Below, in pieces: positions 34,801-43,745 of a DNA stretch of 64,000 bases. Position numbers and translations under genes: made by a program. The stretch is from the NCBI GenBank assembly GCA_014773175.1, contig VXCM01000132.1, positions 62,001 to 126,000 on the forward strand. Direction: 5' to 3'. A model generated the notes under the pieces. The model made no database searches and was not told where the DNA came from. It was given only the letters and a program-made list of their open reading frames with translations. Each line of letters begins with the position of its first letter. The stretch's first letter is position 1. Origin of the DNA: Lucifuga dentata (lineage: Eukaryota > Chordata > Actinopteri > Ophidiiformes > Bythitidae).

Positions 34801-36370
34801 AAGTGGATTGAAGGGCGTCCTAGAAAACTGACTGAAATCCTCACAGGAACATACAGTTAATGAACCTGCCAGCAAGAGCGCCTGTAGCAAGACTTATTAT
34901 TCTCCATTAACATGAAAATTATTTCCTTGCAAACAGCCTTTTGAAAAATGACTTTGTCTGAAAGCATAGTGGTAATGCAGGATAAGGTTGCTGTTGAAGT
35001 AAAACATGGACAAAAGCCCACAAAAGATAGATGCTCGGTTTTTAGGATACATCAGAAGGGAGGTAGTCATCATTGCCCCCTTCCAATTGTCGACCTCTCT
35101 GTCCGATTCTTTATTTGCCAGTGGTGTCTCTCCTCCAGACTGATGCCCTCTGGGTGGAGACTAGCTGTAACAAGAGTAGCTTGGCTTTAACTGGCAGTCC
35201 TCTGTTCTGCCAGGGGAAATTGTAATGTTTAGACTGCATGGGAAGGCAGCCAAAAAGCATAATCAATAACTTTCTATTTATTAACGGTTTTTGGATGAGC
35301 TCACTGCAGTGCTAGGACATTGCCAAAGTTAATGCAGCAGCAGTCAATGTCTTCCACTTCTCCCTTTTTCTCTTTTCGCTGTGGTGCAGAGTCTTTGGAT
35401 AGAGACTGAAACTATATACTGTGTGTGTGTGTGTGTGTGTGTGTATGTATTCTTAGATACAATGTTATAGTTGAGGACGTCTTTCAGCAGTAATGGTTCA
35501 GACTTGTCATCCATTTAATGCTAAATGCACCATATACATCTACTGTACATTTTTTTCTACAGTATGTATTTGTGTTATATGGTGGGAAGTGATTTGAAGT
35601 TATTTTAGCCTCATTTGACTCTCTACTCTTTTATTTTAAACTATATGAAGAGAAAAACTTGTCCGGCACAAAGAACAAATAATGTTTGGTGGTGTTTTAT
35701 AATAGCAAGTGATTTAATGGACCTGAAACAACTTTGCCCTCCTCTAGGCCCCACTGCTCTTTTGGCACATGGCATTGGATACGGCAGCACTGTCACTACG
35801 CACCCTGCAATGAAGGAAAAGATGATGACTGGAGGTAAACGCAGAGTTTATGCCAACAGAAGAATTGAAAATCAGCTGAGATGTACAGCTGTGATGTAGT
35901 GGTTTTAATAGTTGCTGCTGTAGCTCAAAATGTAATGTAATTATTTTTAAAAGGCAGCAGGTGGTGCTGTACAAGCTGTTTTTTGCCAATAGAGCATCAT
36001 GTCACTATGCAGTAAAAGAGAGCACAGCATTCAGAAGTGAAAGTGGGTGTAGGAATTTCTCACAGAACATGCTAGAACTGGGTTGGTAATCGGTTATCTA
36101 CTGTATGTGCGATTACAGCTATATATGATTTCTGACTGCATGGCTTTTAGCATGTAACCTCAAGCTGTCATATCTTGATCCAACTCTCTATTGCTGTTTG
36201 TTTTTTTAGACCACTATAAATATTCAGAGGCTCGAGTACAGAAGGACGGACACTATATCACCAGCCGTGGGCCAGGAACCAGTTTCGAGTTTGCCCTAAC
36301 AGTTGTAGAGGAACTTATGGGGGCTAAAATCGCTGCTCAAGTCAAGGCACCTCTTATTATGAAAGACTGA
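29965..36370 (+). CDS. park7: park7 (DJ-1), complete gene in six coding exons
   Basis: Joining 29965-30054, 30838-30939, 31145-31204, 32761-32830, 35748-35834 and 36210-36370 gives 189 codons, the same length as human DJ-1. All introns are GT-AG and phases match. The protein is a DJ-1/PfpI-family homodimeric redox sensor with chaperone and deglycase-type activities, mostly cytosolic and mitochondrial. It begins [18 protein letters not shown]. The nucleophile Cys106 lies in IAAICAGPT, with Glu18 (GAEEMET) and His126 (VTTHP) as its partners. Cys46 and Cys53 (QCSRNVVIC) and the SUMO-site-equivalent Lys130 are also present. The C-terminal helix ends [10 protein letters not shown]. Every catalytic residue is intact, so the gene looks functional. 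It is preceded by a probable noncoding exon and followed by a short 3' UTR; its neighbours are pax7 upstream and the kcnab2 start downstream. Confidence 0.97.
30055..30837 (+). other. park7: park7 intron 1 (first between coding exons)
   Basis: Donor GTTTGT, acceptor CTCCTGTAG. AT-rich; no repeat or exon recognised. Confidence 0.9.
30838..30939 (+). CDS. park7: park7 second coding exon
   Basis: 34 codons, residues 31-64: [18 protein letters not shown], then [16 protein letters not shown]. It carries the oxidation-prone Cys46 and Cys53. Phase 0 at both ends; donor GTTAGG. Confidence 0.96.
31145..31204 (+). CDS. park7: park7 third coding exon
   Basis: 20 codons, residues 65-84: [20 protein letters not shown]. 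It contains the LPGG turn of the DJ-1/PfpI fold, which helps form the oxyanion environment around the nucleophile cysteine. Acceptor TCTCCAG, donor GTGAGA. Confidence 0.96.
31795..31829. repeat. (TAA)n microsatellite
   Basis: Trinucleotide ATA/TAA run with one CTA interruption. Confidence 0.9.
31911..32432. mobile_element. Tc1/mariner-type MITE with long inverted repeats
   Basis: Flanked by TA on both sides. The left end CAGCACTGGCCAAAAGTAT and right end ATACTTTTGGCTAGTGCTG are inverted repeats with 18 of 19 positions matching. A second inverted block lies inside (ACCACTCCAAACACAACAAA near the left, TTTGTTGTGTTTGGAGTGGT near the right), so roughly 100 bases at each end can pair. No transposase frame. 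It carries a single N at 31932 inside the left terminal repeat. TA target and CAGTG...GCC ends are typical of the superfamily. Confidence 0.85.
32467..32561. repeat. tandem array of ~40-bp hairpin unit
   Basis: Two full units and a partial third of GCTCAATATTGTCAGTATTT followed by CTCTTGAAATATTGACATATT. Each unit is itself imperfectly self-complementary (GTCAGTATTT against AAATATTGAC). It lies about 35 bases after the MITE. Confidence 0.85.
32761..32830 (+). CDS. park7: park7 fourth coding exon, nucleophile cysteine
   Basis: 23 codons plus one base, residues 85-107: [16 protein letters not shown], then LIAAICA. Carries Cys106 at the nucleophile elbow. Ends in phase 1 (G|GC for Gly108). Donor GTACAT. 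Confidence 0.96.
33363..33970 (-). pseudogene. degenerate L1-like LINE ORF2 C-terminal fragment
   Basis: The longest minus-strand frame (168 codons) has the composition and motif order I associate with the end of fish L1-type ORF2: [17 protein letters not shown] in the middle, then [16 protein letters not shown] and [13 protein letters not shown] near the end. A second overlapping frame (33706-33966) continues the similarity upstream, so at least one frameshift separates them. No reverse transcriptase core is present. It is inserted antisense in park7. The family is assigned by memory of the KYHIH-type tail, with moderate certainty. Confidence 0.45.
35421..35444. repeat. (GT)n microsatellite
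   Basis: 12 GT units within park7 intron 4. Confidence 0.95.
35748..35834 (+). CDS. park7: park7 fifth coding exon
   Basis: Completes Gly108 and encodes [19 protein letters not shown] and then AMKEKMMTG. Contains His126, partner of Cys106. Starts and ends in phase 1; donor GTAAAC. Reading on gives no continuation, confirming the splice. Confidence 0.96.
35835..36209 (+). other. park7: park7 intron 5
   Basis: Short intron, donor GTAAAC, acceptor TTTTTTTAG. Nothing else recognised. Confidence 0.9.
36210..36370 (+). CDS. park7: park7 last coding exon and stop
   Basis: Completes an Asp codon, then [37 protein letters not shown] and [15 protein letters not shown], then [13 protein letters not shown] is a DJ-1 signature block, and the C-terminal helix contributes to dimer packing. 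The fish has Gly-Asp-His where human has Gly-Gly-His at the exon start. Confidence 0.97.
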
Positions 36371-36745
36371 TTGTAGTCCTGTTCATCACAGCCACTTACC
36401 TGCAAGCAGCACTATCAGCTATACAAATCCAGCACTACTGAGCCAGCTAACCCACCATGGCTGGCACAATGAGTCTACATATGTGCACTAGTGATAAATC
36501 ACTCTCCTCAGGGAACACAAAAGGTGTTTCTCTTCTGACAAGTTATTGTCTGTAGTTTTGTCTTTAGTTGTAAGTAAAACCCACACCTGCATTTCTTAAT
36601 ACTGAAAGCAGTATGGGTCCGCTTGCCAAAATGGATTTAACTGATTTGTTACATTCAGTTTCCTTAAATAATACAAATGTTTGTTCATTATTTTGATGAC
36701 TTTGTTGGCCTTGTCATTAAAACATGAATCTGCTGTGACTGTCTT
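36371..36745 (+). other. park7: park7 3' UTR
   Basis: Short 3' UTR of about 370 bases. An ATTAAA signal at 36716 is followed by a GT-rich downstream element (TTGCTGTGTGTGTGG), the expected layout for cleavage shortly after about 36735. Confidence 0.75.
36716..36721 (+). terminator. park7: park7 poly(A) signal ATTAAA
   Basis: Second most common vertebrate hexamer, in TTGTCATTAAAACATG, with a GT-rich element 25-40 bases downstream. Confidence 0.7.
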
Positions 36746-36772
36746 GCTGTGTGTGTGGTATATTAATACCGG

Positions 36773-36787
36773 AGGTCACGGTGACTT
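36773..36787. promoter_or_regulatory. nuclear-receptor-type inverted repeat with 3-bp spacer
   Basis: AGGTCACGGTGACTT is an inverted AGGTCA-type repeat with a 3-base spacer, close to an estrogen-response-element palindrome (one mismatch in the right half). It lies between the park7 poly(A) site and the next promoter-like region. Sequence match only. Confidence 0.35.
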
Positions 36788-36889
36788 GAATTTCACCTGC
36801 CTTTTGGTGGCTGTTCACGCCTAAATATAGGCTATTTATTGTAATGTATTAACACTGCAGAGAACGCGGGAAGGTGAATCCAAATAGAT

Positions 36890-37071
36890 TGACAGGTGAT
36901 CTGGCCAATGACAAACCCAGACTTGGCTGCAATTGGATTGTAAATAGCCAATAGCAGCTCGGCCGCAGCCATGAGGGCGGGGCTGTGATGCAGCGCGTGG
37001 CGGCAGTGTCAGCCAGAGCAACAAACCCACAAGGTCTTTGTATACTGAGGAGGAAGCGGATTCTGCTAGAG
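36890..37071 (+). promoter_or_regulatory. CpG/CCAAT/GC-box promoter and candidate noncoding exon (kcnab2?)
   Basis: Contains GGCCAATGAC, ATTGGATTG (CCAAT on the opposite strand), AGCCAATAGC, CTCGGCCGC and GAGGGCGGGGCTG (GC box) within 90 bases, then a CpG-rich run TGCAGCGCGTGGCGGC. A possible exon ends GGATTCTGCTAGAG before GTAGGG. CpG-rich sequence continues to about 37.7 kb. The next + strand coding exon downstream is that of kcnab2, about 26.4 kb away, so this may be a noncoding 5' exon of kcnab2. It could also start a noncoding RNA. The promoter is better supported than the gene assignment. Confidence 0.5.
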
Positions 37072-38987
37072 GTAGGGATTTCTCACTTTTATTCTATAAC
37101 TATAATGGTTGCTGTCTCTATGAACAGCGGTGGCTTTCAGAAATGGGTCGATAACGTTCAGATATTTTCATGTGCGGTTTTTCAGTTTCCAAAATGAATT
37201 TACGCAGCGGTAATCACGGCAGCTACTAACGGCATCGAAATTCATCTATTGTAACGTTAGCTAATAGCTAAAACCACAGCAACGTGCCCCAAGCTTTGTG
37301 GCATTAAAAGTGTAAGTAGACATCGTATTGTTAGCCGAAATTAGCTTGACAAGCTTCTTCCGTGGTGAGCTCCAAGTTCGCTGCAATCCTTGTCATAATG
37401 GACTGACATCAGCGTCTCAAAGTGGCCTGCTAGTTTTAGGTTCCATCAATACATGGCCAGCGTTCAGAGATTCGGAAGAGCTCCACATTTTAGCAAAGAA
37501 AACAAAGAAATCTGCAGATGCGACCCGACGTAGATGTCAGATCCAGAAGCTCCCCATCCTCAGCAGCCGCAGTCAAGCTGTGCTGCAGACAGACTGTAAC
37601 AGTGCGGCAGAAGCCAGGTTCATTCTTCATCAGCCACAGACATAACTGTCACGACGAGAAAACGCGCTGTCAAACACGTGAAACTGAATAACAATACACA
37701 GAATGCTCATATGTACTGGCTTCGTCATCCAGTAATCAGAAACGTCATAATCTTAAGGATAAGGCCATGTTGAGATCGACTGCATGGATGCCAGTGTTAT
37801 AATTAAATACCTTCACAAGACATGGTCAGCTGTCCCGTTTCTCATAAACAGTGGAACCTAAAATAGATGATTAGGGTTAGTATGTCTGGAGCATTTTGCA
37901 GCATGTGTCAGCTTCACTATGGAGATATACTGTGGTAATTTACCAGCCCCTGTCAAGTTTATGCAGCCATTTCATTTTAGCACTTGAAACAGGAAGAACT
38001 AGGTGTTAGCTTTACTCCTACAGAGAAAGTTGAGAGATTACGCAGAGGGGAAATGCAGCACAAATTATTGCAGGCACAGGGTGTCTGTTTCACTTGAAGC
38101 TGCAGAATATCTCTTTCTGGGAAGCTGCAGTTTCAGTTGCTGAGAAGCCAACTCTTAGTCATTCTTAGCTAAGCACACAGAATCAGAGCAGTCAGAGGTC
38201 ATTCTCAAAGGATGGAAACTGAAGATTTTTTTTTGTTCATGTACCACTATACAACAAAACACAAACAAGAACACATAAAGGACACCAAGGTTGTTTTCTG
38301 AATACAATGCACCATGAGAACATTCTTTGCTGTAAAATTCACATCACATCAAGATCAGGCTAAGTGTTTGCCTTTGACAGTTCAAGATGAGATTAGATAG
38401 AGGTATGTCTGTCGTTGTGGTAAATATCACTACATTTTAACTGTGCTGATATAATTGGTGCATTTCATAATAAATATTCTAGCACTCTTCTAGAGAGAGT
38501 TAGCATCACTGAAGGACAAAATAGTATCTTGATGACAATCATATGGCACTCTCATTAATGCTGTGTTTTTCTGTTGGATATTTCTGGAACGTTACCATTT
38601 TGCGCTGTTGCACATAACATGTTAGAATTATTCTGCTCGAGCAGCTGTACATTCAAGGGCTTGAGGCTTGACTCCCTATTTCTGGATGAGGTGGAGGAGG
38701 GTGGGNGGGGGGAGCTGAAGTCACTGTAACTGAGTCATTGGTTTAGCTAATGATGCAATTAGAGTGTTGCATTTTGCATCTCTTGATTACATCCCCAACA
38801 TGCATCCTGCCTGCAGACAGTGAAGAATAACTTAGCCTGCCTTAGTTGCTTTAACAAATAATTGAATGAAAATATTCAAAAAGTAATAGACAATTTGCAA
38901 GCAATCAGACAGATACTCTACTTAAGGCCTGCCTCTAAAGTTGTTGTATCTGTGGCACTGACAAAACATGGAACTGCTGTTGACTGA
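37072..38987. other. noncoding, possible kcnab2 first intron start
   Basis: CpG-rich to about 37.7 kb, then ordinary AT-rich sequence and a G-rich run with an N at 38706. A 105-codon + frame (37328-37645) lies in the CpG-rich part but resembles no known protein and lacks a convincing start or splice context. Confidence 0.5.
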
Positions 38988-38995
38988 ATCAAATC

Positions 38996-39772
38996 TAGGG
39001 CTGGGTGATAAATCGATTTAATCGATTAATTTGAGTTTACGTTTTGGCACAATGAAAATGGCTGAATTGGAAAGTTGAGTTTAAAAAAAAAACTAACTAA
39101 CTAAAAAGACTAACTATTTTTAACGGGGAAGATGCAGCAGCAGGTCGCTCTCCGTCAATCAAGCCCATTCCTGTTTTGTGCGCGTTAAACCTACAAGTCC
39201 TGTTTATACTTTTGCGTGTCTGTGAGGGTCCGAGGCTCCACCTGTAGCGGACACAGACATGGTTTCCAACTTTACCAATCAATGGTCCATCATGTTCGCT
39301 GATGTCATGCCCACGAAGCTTTCAGCAGGTCAGATGTGCTAGCAAGATGGCAACAAACACTTCAACTGAAGATGAGCTCGTTTCTAGAAAAAGGTAACGT
39401 CACTTCATCATTTGGAAGTTGTTCGGTTTTGCGCTTCACAGCGCGGAGCTCCTATAAACTTTACAGACCTGTTTGCTCCATGCTTCACGGCGTGCAGCAA
39501 ACGGGTCTGTANGGAGCTCCTATAAACTTTACAGACCTGTTTGCTCCATGCTTCACGGCGTGCAGCAAACGGGTCTGTAGGAGGAATACTGTAACATGTC
39601 AGAGCATCAAGCCAGAGGCAGCAGACAGGCTGGTGTTCCTCAGGAACCTGGACATCGCTGCTAAAACCTTTTATTTTANAAAAAAAAAAAAAAAAAATCG
39701 ATTAAAATCGCAAATCGGCCATCGTGTCAAAAAAATCGAGATTTTATTTTTAGGCCATATCGCCCAGCCCTA
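38996..39772. mobile_element. non-autonomous hAT element, copy 1, 8-bp TSD
   Basis: Bounded by the perfect 8-bp direct repeat ATCAAATC. Ends are inverted repeats: TAGGGCTGGGTGATA at the left and ATATCGCCCAGCCCTA at the right. Inside, a start context with ATGGCAACAAACACTTC encodes a short ZBED/hAT-like N-terminus (MATNTSTEDELVSR), closed by a splice donor (AAAAAGGTAACG). Later comes a C-terminal piece, SIKPEAADRLVFLRNLD, resembling the hAT dimerisation tail. The zinc-finger remainder and catalytic core are missing, so this is an internal-deletion derivative. It contains two assembly scars: a 67-bp duplication around the N at 39512, and an N in poly(A) at 39679. Confidence 0.9.
39445..39579. 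repeat. 67-bp direct duplication around a single N inside hAT copy 1
   Basis: Two copies starting GGAGCTCCTATAAAC and ending GGGTCTGTA flank the N at 39512. The sister hAT element at 53529-54315 has this segment once, which directly supports an assembly artefact. Confidence 0.9.
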
Positions 39773-39780
39773 ATCAAATC

Positions 39781-40859
39781 AATATAAAACTTTGTTCCAG
39801 ATACAAAACTTTGTTCCAGAGAGGAAAAAAAACAACTATGTGAACTATGTGATACACCATTTCCTATGTTATGAATAATATGAAGAGAATATGTTATGTG
39901 CATGTACAGCATAACTGATTAGCAAAAACACAAAGCACATGTTTAGCAACTACTGGTTGGGAAATTTCAGTGGTTGGGAAAATTTGCTGTGATTGAGAGT
40001 TACATTTTGTTCATTTATTTTTGGAGAGAATATGATGAGGTATTTTATTATCAATAGTATTTGTAAATGCACTGGTTAATGAATAACCCCAAAACGTCAT
40101 ACAGAGTTTGAATTACAAGCCTGCTATTTGGTTGTCTGCATTATTTGAATAATTAGGATTTCCATTAAAAAAAAAAAAAAAAGGCTTGGGCTTGGATGAC
40201 GACATACACTGGTATTGCTGTAAACCTGCTATGAAATGACATTTTGGTATGCTGCAGACAGATTATGACACTTAATCTGCCTTTTCTCTTTATGGTAGAA
40301 TAAAGTATGGCTTAATATAAATGAACTAGATGTTTCTTAAGCTGCCGAGCTGGTAGAGCGGAGGCCAAACAAACTCCTGGTACTTAAACTCCAGGTCTGA
40401 TAACAGGAGCATCACCCTTAACTCAACTTACTTAACACAGCTGTCTGGCAAAGCTCCAAAATGTCACATACACACTACAGGCCTACTGCACTTGGCAGAG
40501 CAAAGCCCTGCCACACCCCAGGCTAATTTTTACAAATTTTTATTTTTTCATAAAATCACAGTAAACTTATGAGAGAAAATTTTATAAAGTATACATTAAA
40601 ATATTGTAATACAAATTTAGGTCATATTGTCCTGCCATATACTAAATAAAATTAAGTTTAGGTTTAGTTGATTTCTTTTGATCAACCTTGCCGACTCTCT
40701 CCTTTTTTTTTTTTTTTTTTTTNTTTTTTTTTTTTTTTTTTTTAAGAGTAGCTGGTATGGAGACACGATGTGAAGGAGTAAAACTGTGTAAATTAAAGAA
40801 TTTGGTAGAGACATAAGTACCTTCATTCATTCTTGCAGAGATCTGCACTTTGGACTTGA
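39781..40859. other. noncoding interval
   Basis: AT-rich DNA with a poly(A) run (40168-40182) and a poly(T)/N run (40702-40743). A string GCCGAGCTGGTAGAGCGG at about 40342 resembles a tRNA A-box but no B-box follows. No gene recognised. Confidence 0.6.
40702..40743. repeat. poly(T) run with N
   Basis: Homopolymer T with an N at 40723. Confidence 0.9.
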
Positions 40860-41250
40860 ATTCTGCAACTCTGCAGGCTATCACTGTCAATGCTGCTTTG
40901 GGCACCAATCCTATGCAGCAATGCTGTAACCTGCTTCAAAAATGCCTGGTGCGTGTAGCCTGCAAATCCAACATGGTACCAAATGTAAAGTGTGTGCATA
41001 ACATAGAACAGAATGCCATTCAACGTAAGAGGGACTTATGGCTGCAACTGCTTCTTTTGCATTGTCATGGATGTGATATGACTTTGCCACGCCTTGCGCC
41101 AACGTCTGCAGAACCAGGTTCATTTTTTCTGCCTTGTTATCTGCTGTATGCTGGTATGGTCTCTGTTTGCATGTCTGTAGGTTTGTAGAGCTGCTAGCGC
41201 TCATCATTGTAAAGACGTTACTGTAAACACTGCATGGCTGTAATGGCACC
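40860..41250 (-). pseudogene. hAT transposase fragment (RNase H-like region)
   Basis: On the minus strand the frame reads HIHDNAKEAVAAISPSYVEW, then HSVLCYAHTLHLV. This is the hAT/ZBED pattern of a DNA-x-x-x-A turn followed by W-x-x-x-x-C-x-AHTL-x-L, the middle of the RNase H-like catalytic domain. The frame is open for 112 codons, but the flanking domains (BED finger, insertion, dimerisation tail) are not recognisable, so it is a relic. The similarity is by motif, and the family within hAT is not fixed. Confidence 0.6.
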
Positions 41251-42452
41251 TCTTAAAGTTATATGTTAGCCGGCTTCAGTGTAGTTAGAATTGGTTTTGT
41301 TGTACAGGAGAACATATGTAAAACTTCATTTTTTCATTTGACCCACTTTGCATGAAGGCCAGGATGCGCAGTCATCCACCAAACAGGGCCTGAATCCAAC
41401 AGGGACTCGATGCCTTGCTCAAAGACACTTAAGATGGCGTTTCTTGCAGCTTGAACCTGATTCTGCCAGACCCACTGGTCACATGGTCAGTCATTTTTTG
41501 TGTGCTTTTGTTCAGAGTAGATTTTGAAAATACTACTTCCCATCGCTCCACCCCATACCTAATCGAGACACACACTTGCATTAAGAATGCTATGCAATGT
41601 CAATGGAAACTATAACACTGTTAGTGGAAAGGCTGGAATGTCATGTAATTGAATTAAAATGAACTCACTTTCTTTCCTCTGGCCCACTCTTCTTCTCTTT
41701 CCATTTACAGCTCACTGTGATTCACTGAATGCATACTTACTCAAATGCTGACAGTGCAAAGGGAGGTGTGTGTGTGTGTGTAGGGCAAAGAGGGAGGGGC
41801 ATTTCCTTTAATGCATCTGCTCTCATCACTGTCTCCAAGCTTGCACATTTATTTTCTTCTCTGTCTTTCTTTGTTCTTTCTTAATTCACTCTGTTTTCAT
41901 CTGTCTGTATTTTTGCCTTTCTCATGTCAGACACACACTCATCTCACCCTTGATCACAGGATCACGCATTCGCAAGCCTTATATTATTTATCCTCCCTCT
42001 CCCTCTGCCTGTTTTCTGCTCATCCTCTTGGATTTTGGCTGCTGCTCCTCCATCACAGCTACATAGTCTCCATTCAGTCCCTGGTTTTTCTCACTGCGTC
42101 AGGAATCAGCAGCAGACTAAGGTGGGTGTTCTAAGAGCATCATCGCTAGGTCGGAGGCTATGTGTCTTGGGCATTTCTCTCTCTCTCTCTCTCTCACNCC
42201 CCCCCGTCTCTCTTCTTGCTCCTCCAGTCTGTCAGTAAGAGTCAGAAAGATTGTGCATGTCTGTCGCTACAGGGAATAAATGCCATACTATCAGTTTGCA
42301 GCAGTGTTTAACATTGTCACACACAAGGTTGCTCTCCCTCTCTAGATCTCTTGGACCGTCCCCTTAGCTGTCAGTACGGTAGTACGGTATGATATTGCTG
42401 TTGCTGCATTGAACGCAGTCTTTGCATACCTTATTATACTGCCATGAGTTTT

Positions 42453-42490
<38 letters not shown>

Positions 42491-43664
42491 CTGCCTCTAC
42501 TTTGTTACTCCTTTCTCTCTCTGTCTGCATGTCTGTCATGTTTTATGCATGCTCTGAATTCTTGCTAGGAACTGGCTTACTGACATGCTGTTGGATTTAT
42601 AAAGAACCATCTTAAAATAGCTAGGAGGAAAGGCCTTGGTGTAGCCCTGTGTGCAAAAACACACAACCGCCCTATACACACACAGGAGGTTTGATTTCAT
42701 TTCACCTTACGTGCCTTACGATGTTGCTGCAGTTCCATCTGTTGCAGTTGCCGCCACGGTCAGCAACACTTCAACTATTCTCCAAATGTGGTGCAGTGTG
42801 TTGCTGACAGGTTTGTGACAGGAAACAATGTGTGGCTACAGAGGGTCTTTAAGTGCAAAGTCTGTGTTTAGGTCTTTATGCTGTGGCTCATTGTAGTTGT
42901 GTACCTCTGCAAGTATGTGTGCACTTGTACACGTCTCTGTGTTTGTGTATGTGTGTGTGTGCTCACTCTTGCATAGATTATATGTGTGCTTGCCTGCTCG
43001 TGGGCTTTGGTCCAAGGAGGAAAACACAGGAGAGGCAGGCTGCAGGGCTTTGCTTTGGTGCAGTAAGCTGTTGAATGCTCTGTAACAAGCAGAGAAAGCA
43101 GATTTTTGCACTGCTGTGTCCTTTAACTGGACTGTTTGGGCAGTGCCTTATCATATCGTTCACAATATTATTGATATAATTTTTTTATATGACAAAAATT
43201 TGACATATCACGATATTGTGGTGCGATGGTGTGTTGATGCATTGTCACATCATGTGTAAAAAGGAAAAAAAACTAGGCAAACATGCCTTAAAGTAGCAGG
43301 TCTGTGCCTGATGAATTCGTTCCTAAAAAGGGAGCTACCTCTGTTGTTTGAAAATGGTTTGGCTGCAAAGCTAACTGGCTAACAGTCAATGGTGGAAAGA
43401 CAGCAATTTTGTTTTTCCACCTAAAGCACAAACACCTGGGTGAATATCAAGAAAGTCACAAGTTGCGTGACAAGGAGAGCCAAGCAGCTGATTTTTGATG
43501 CAAAACAAGCAGGCACATGATGCTGACTTGCATAGCTGGAGTGTTAGGTAGTTGTACTCCCTGGGTCAGAAAAACGAAACAGTGGGGTAAAATTAGCAAA
43601 GGGGTGACTTTTTGTCTTGCTACAGATATGATGCCCTTTCCAAACAATGGAAAAAAGGCTTTCA
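41251..43664. other. noncoding interval rich in CT microsatellites
   Basis: Holds (GT)n near 41767, (CT)n arrays at 42178-42195 (with an N at 42198) and 42454-42486, and a GT-rich stretch near 42.9 kb. A diverged repeat-like fragment around 43150-43240 reads ATATCACGATATTGTGG. ORFs over the CT arrays are low-complexity artefacts. Confidence 0.6.
42454..42486. repeat. (CT)n microsatellite
   Basis: About 16 CT units. Confidence 0.95.
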
Positions 43665-43745
43665 AGGAACATACCAGTGATCATGTTTGAGTCCATAATA
43701 CAATCTATGTTACGCTACTGACAACCATTTCCAAAAATGTACTAC
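43665..43745. mobile_element. TIR family A copy 2, left-end fragment
   Basis: Begins AAGGAACATACCAGTGATC and continues ATGTTTGAGTCC and TACTGACAACCATTTCCAAA, matching the left ends of the elements at 20051 and 56261. Similarity stops soon after; no matching right end was found. Confidence 0.55.

Larger units (their letters stand above)
32831..35747 (+). other. park7: park7 intron 4 with a LINE remnant
   Basis: The largest park7 intron. Contains a minus-strand LINE C-terminal fragment, a (GT)n array and a 27-bp string shared with intron 3. No exon was recognised; the acceptor is TTGCCCTCCTCTAG. Confidence 0.9.

Noticed and set aside
37328..37645. 105-codon frame in the CpG-rich region after park7
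   Set aside because: Not similar to any protein I know. CpG-rich DNA lacks stop codons and often gives such frames; no start-context or splice support.
40333..40410. tRNA-like string GAGCTGGTAGAGCGG
   Set aside because: Only an A-box-like match; no B-box and no cloverleaf-compatible pairing.
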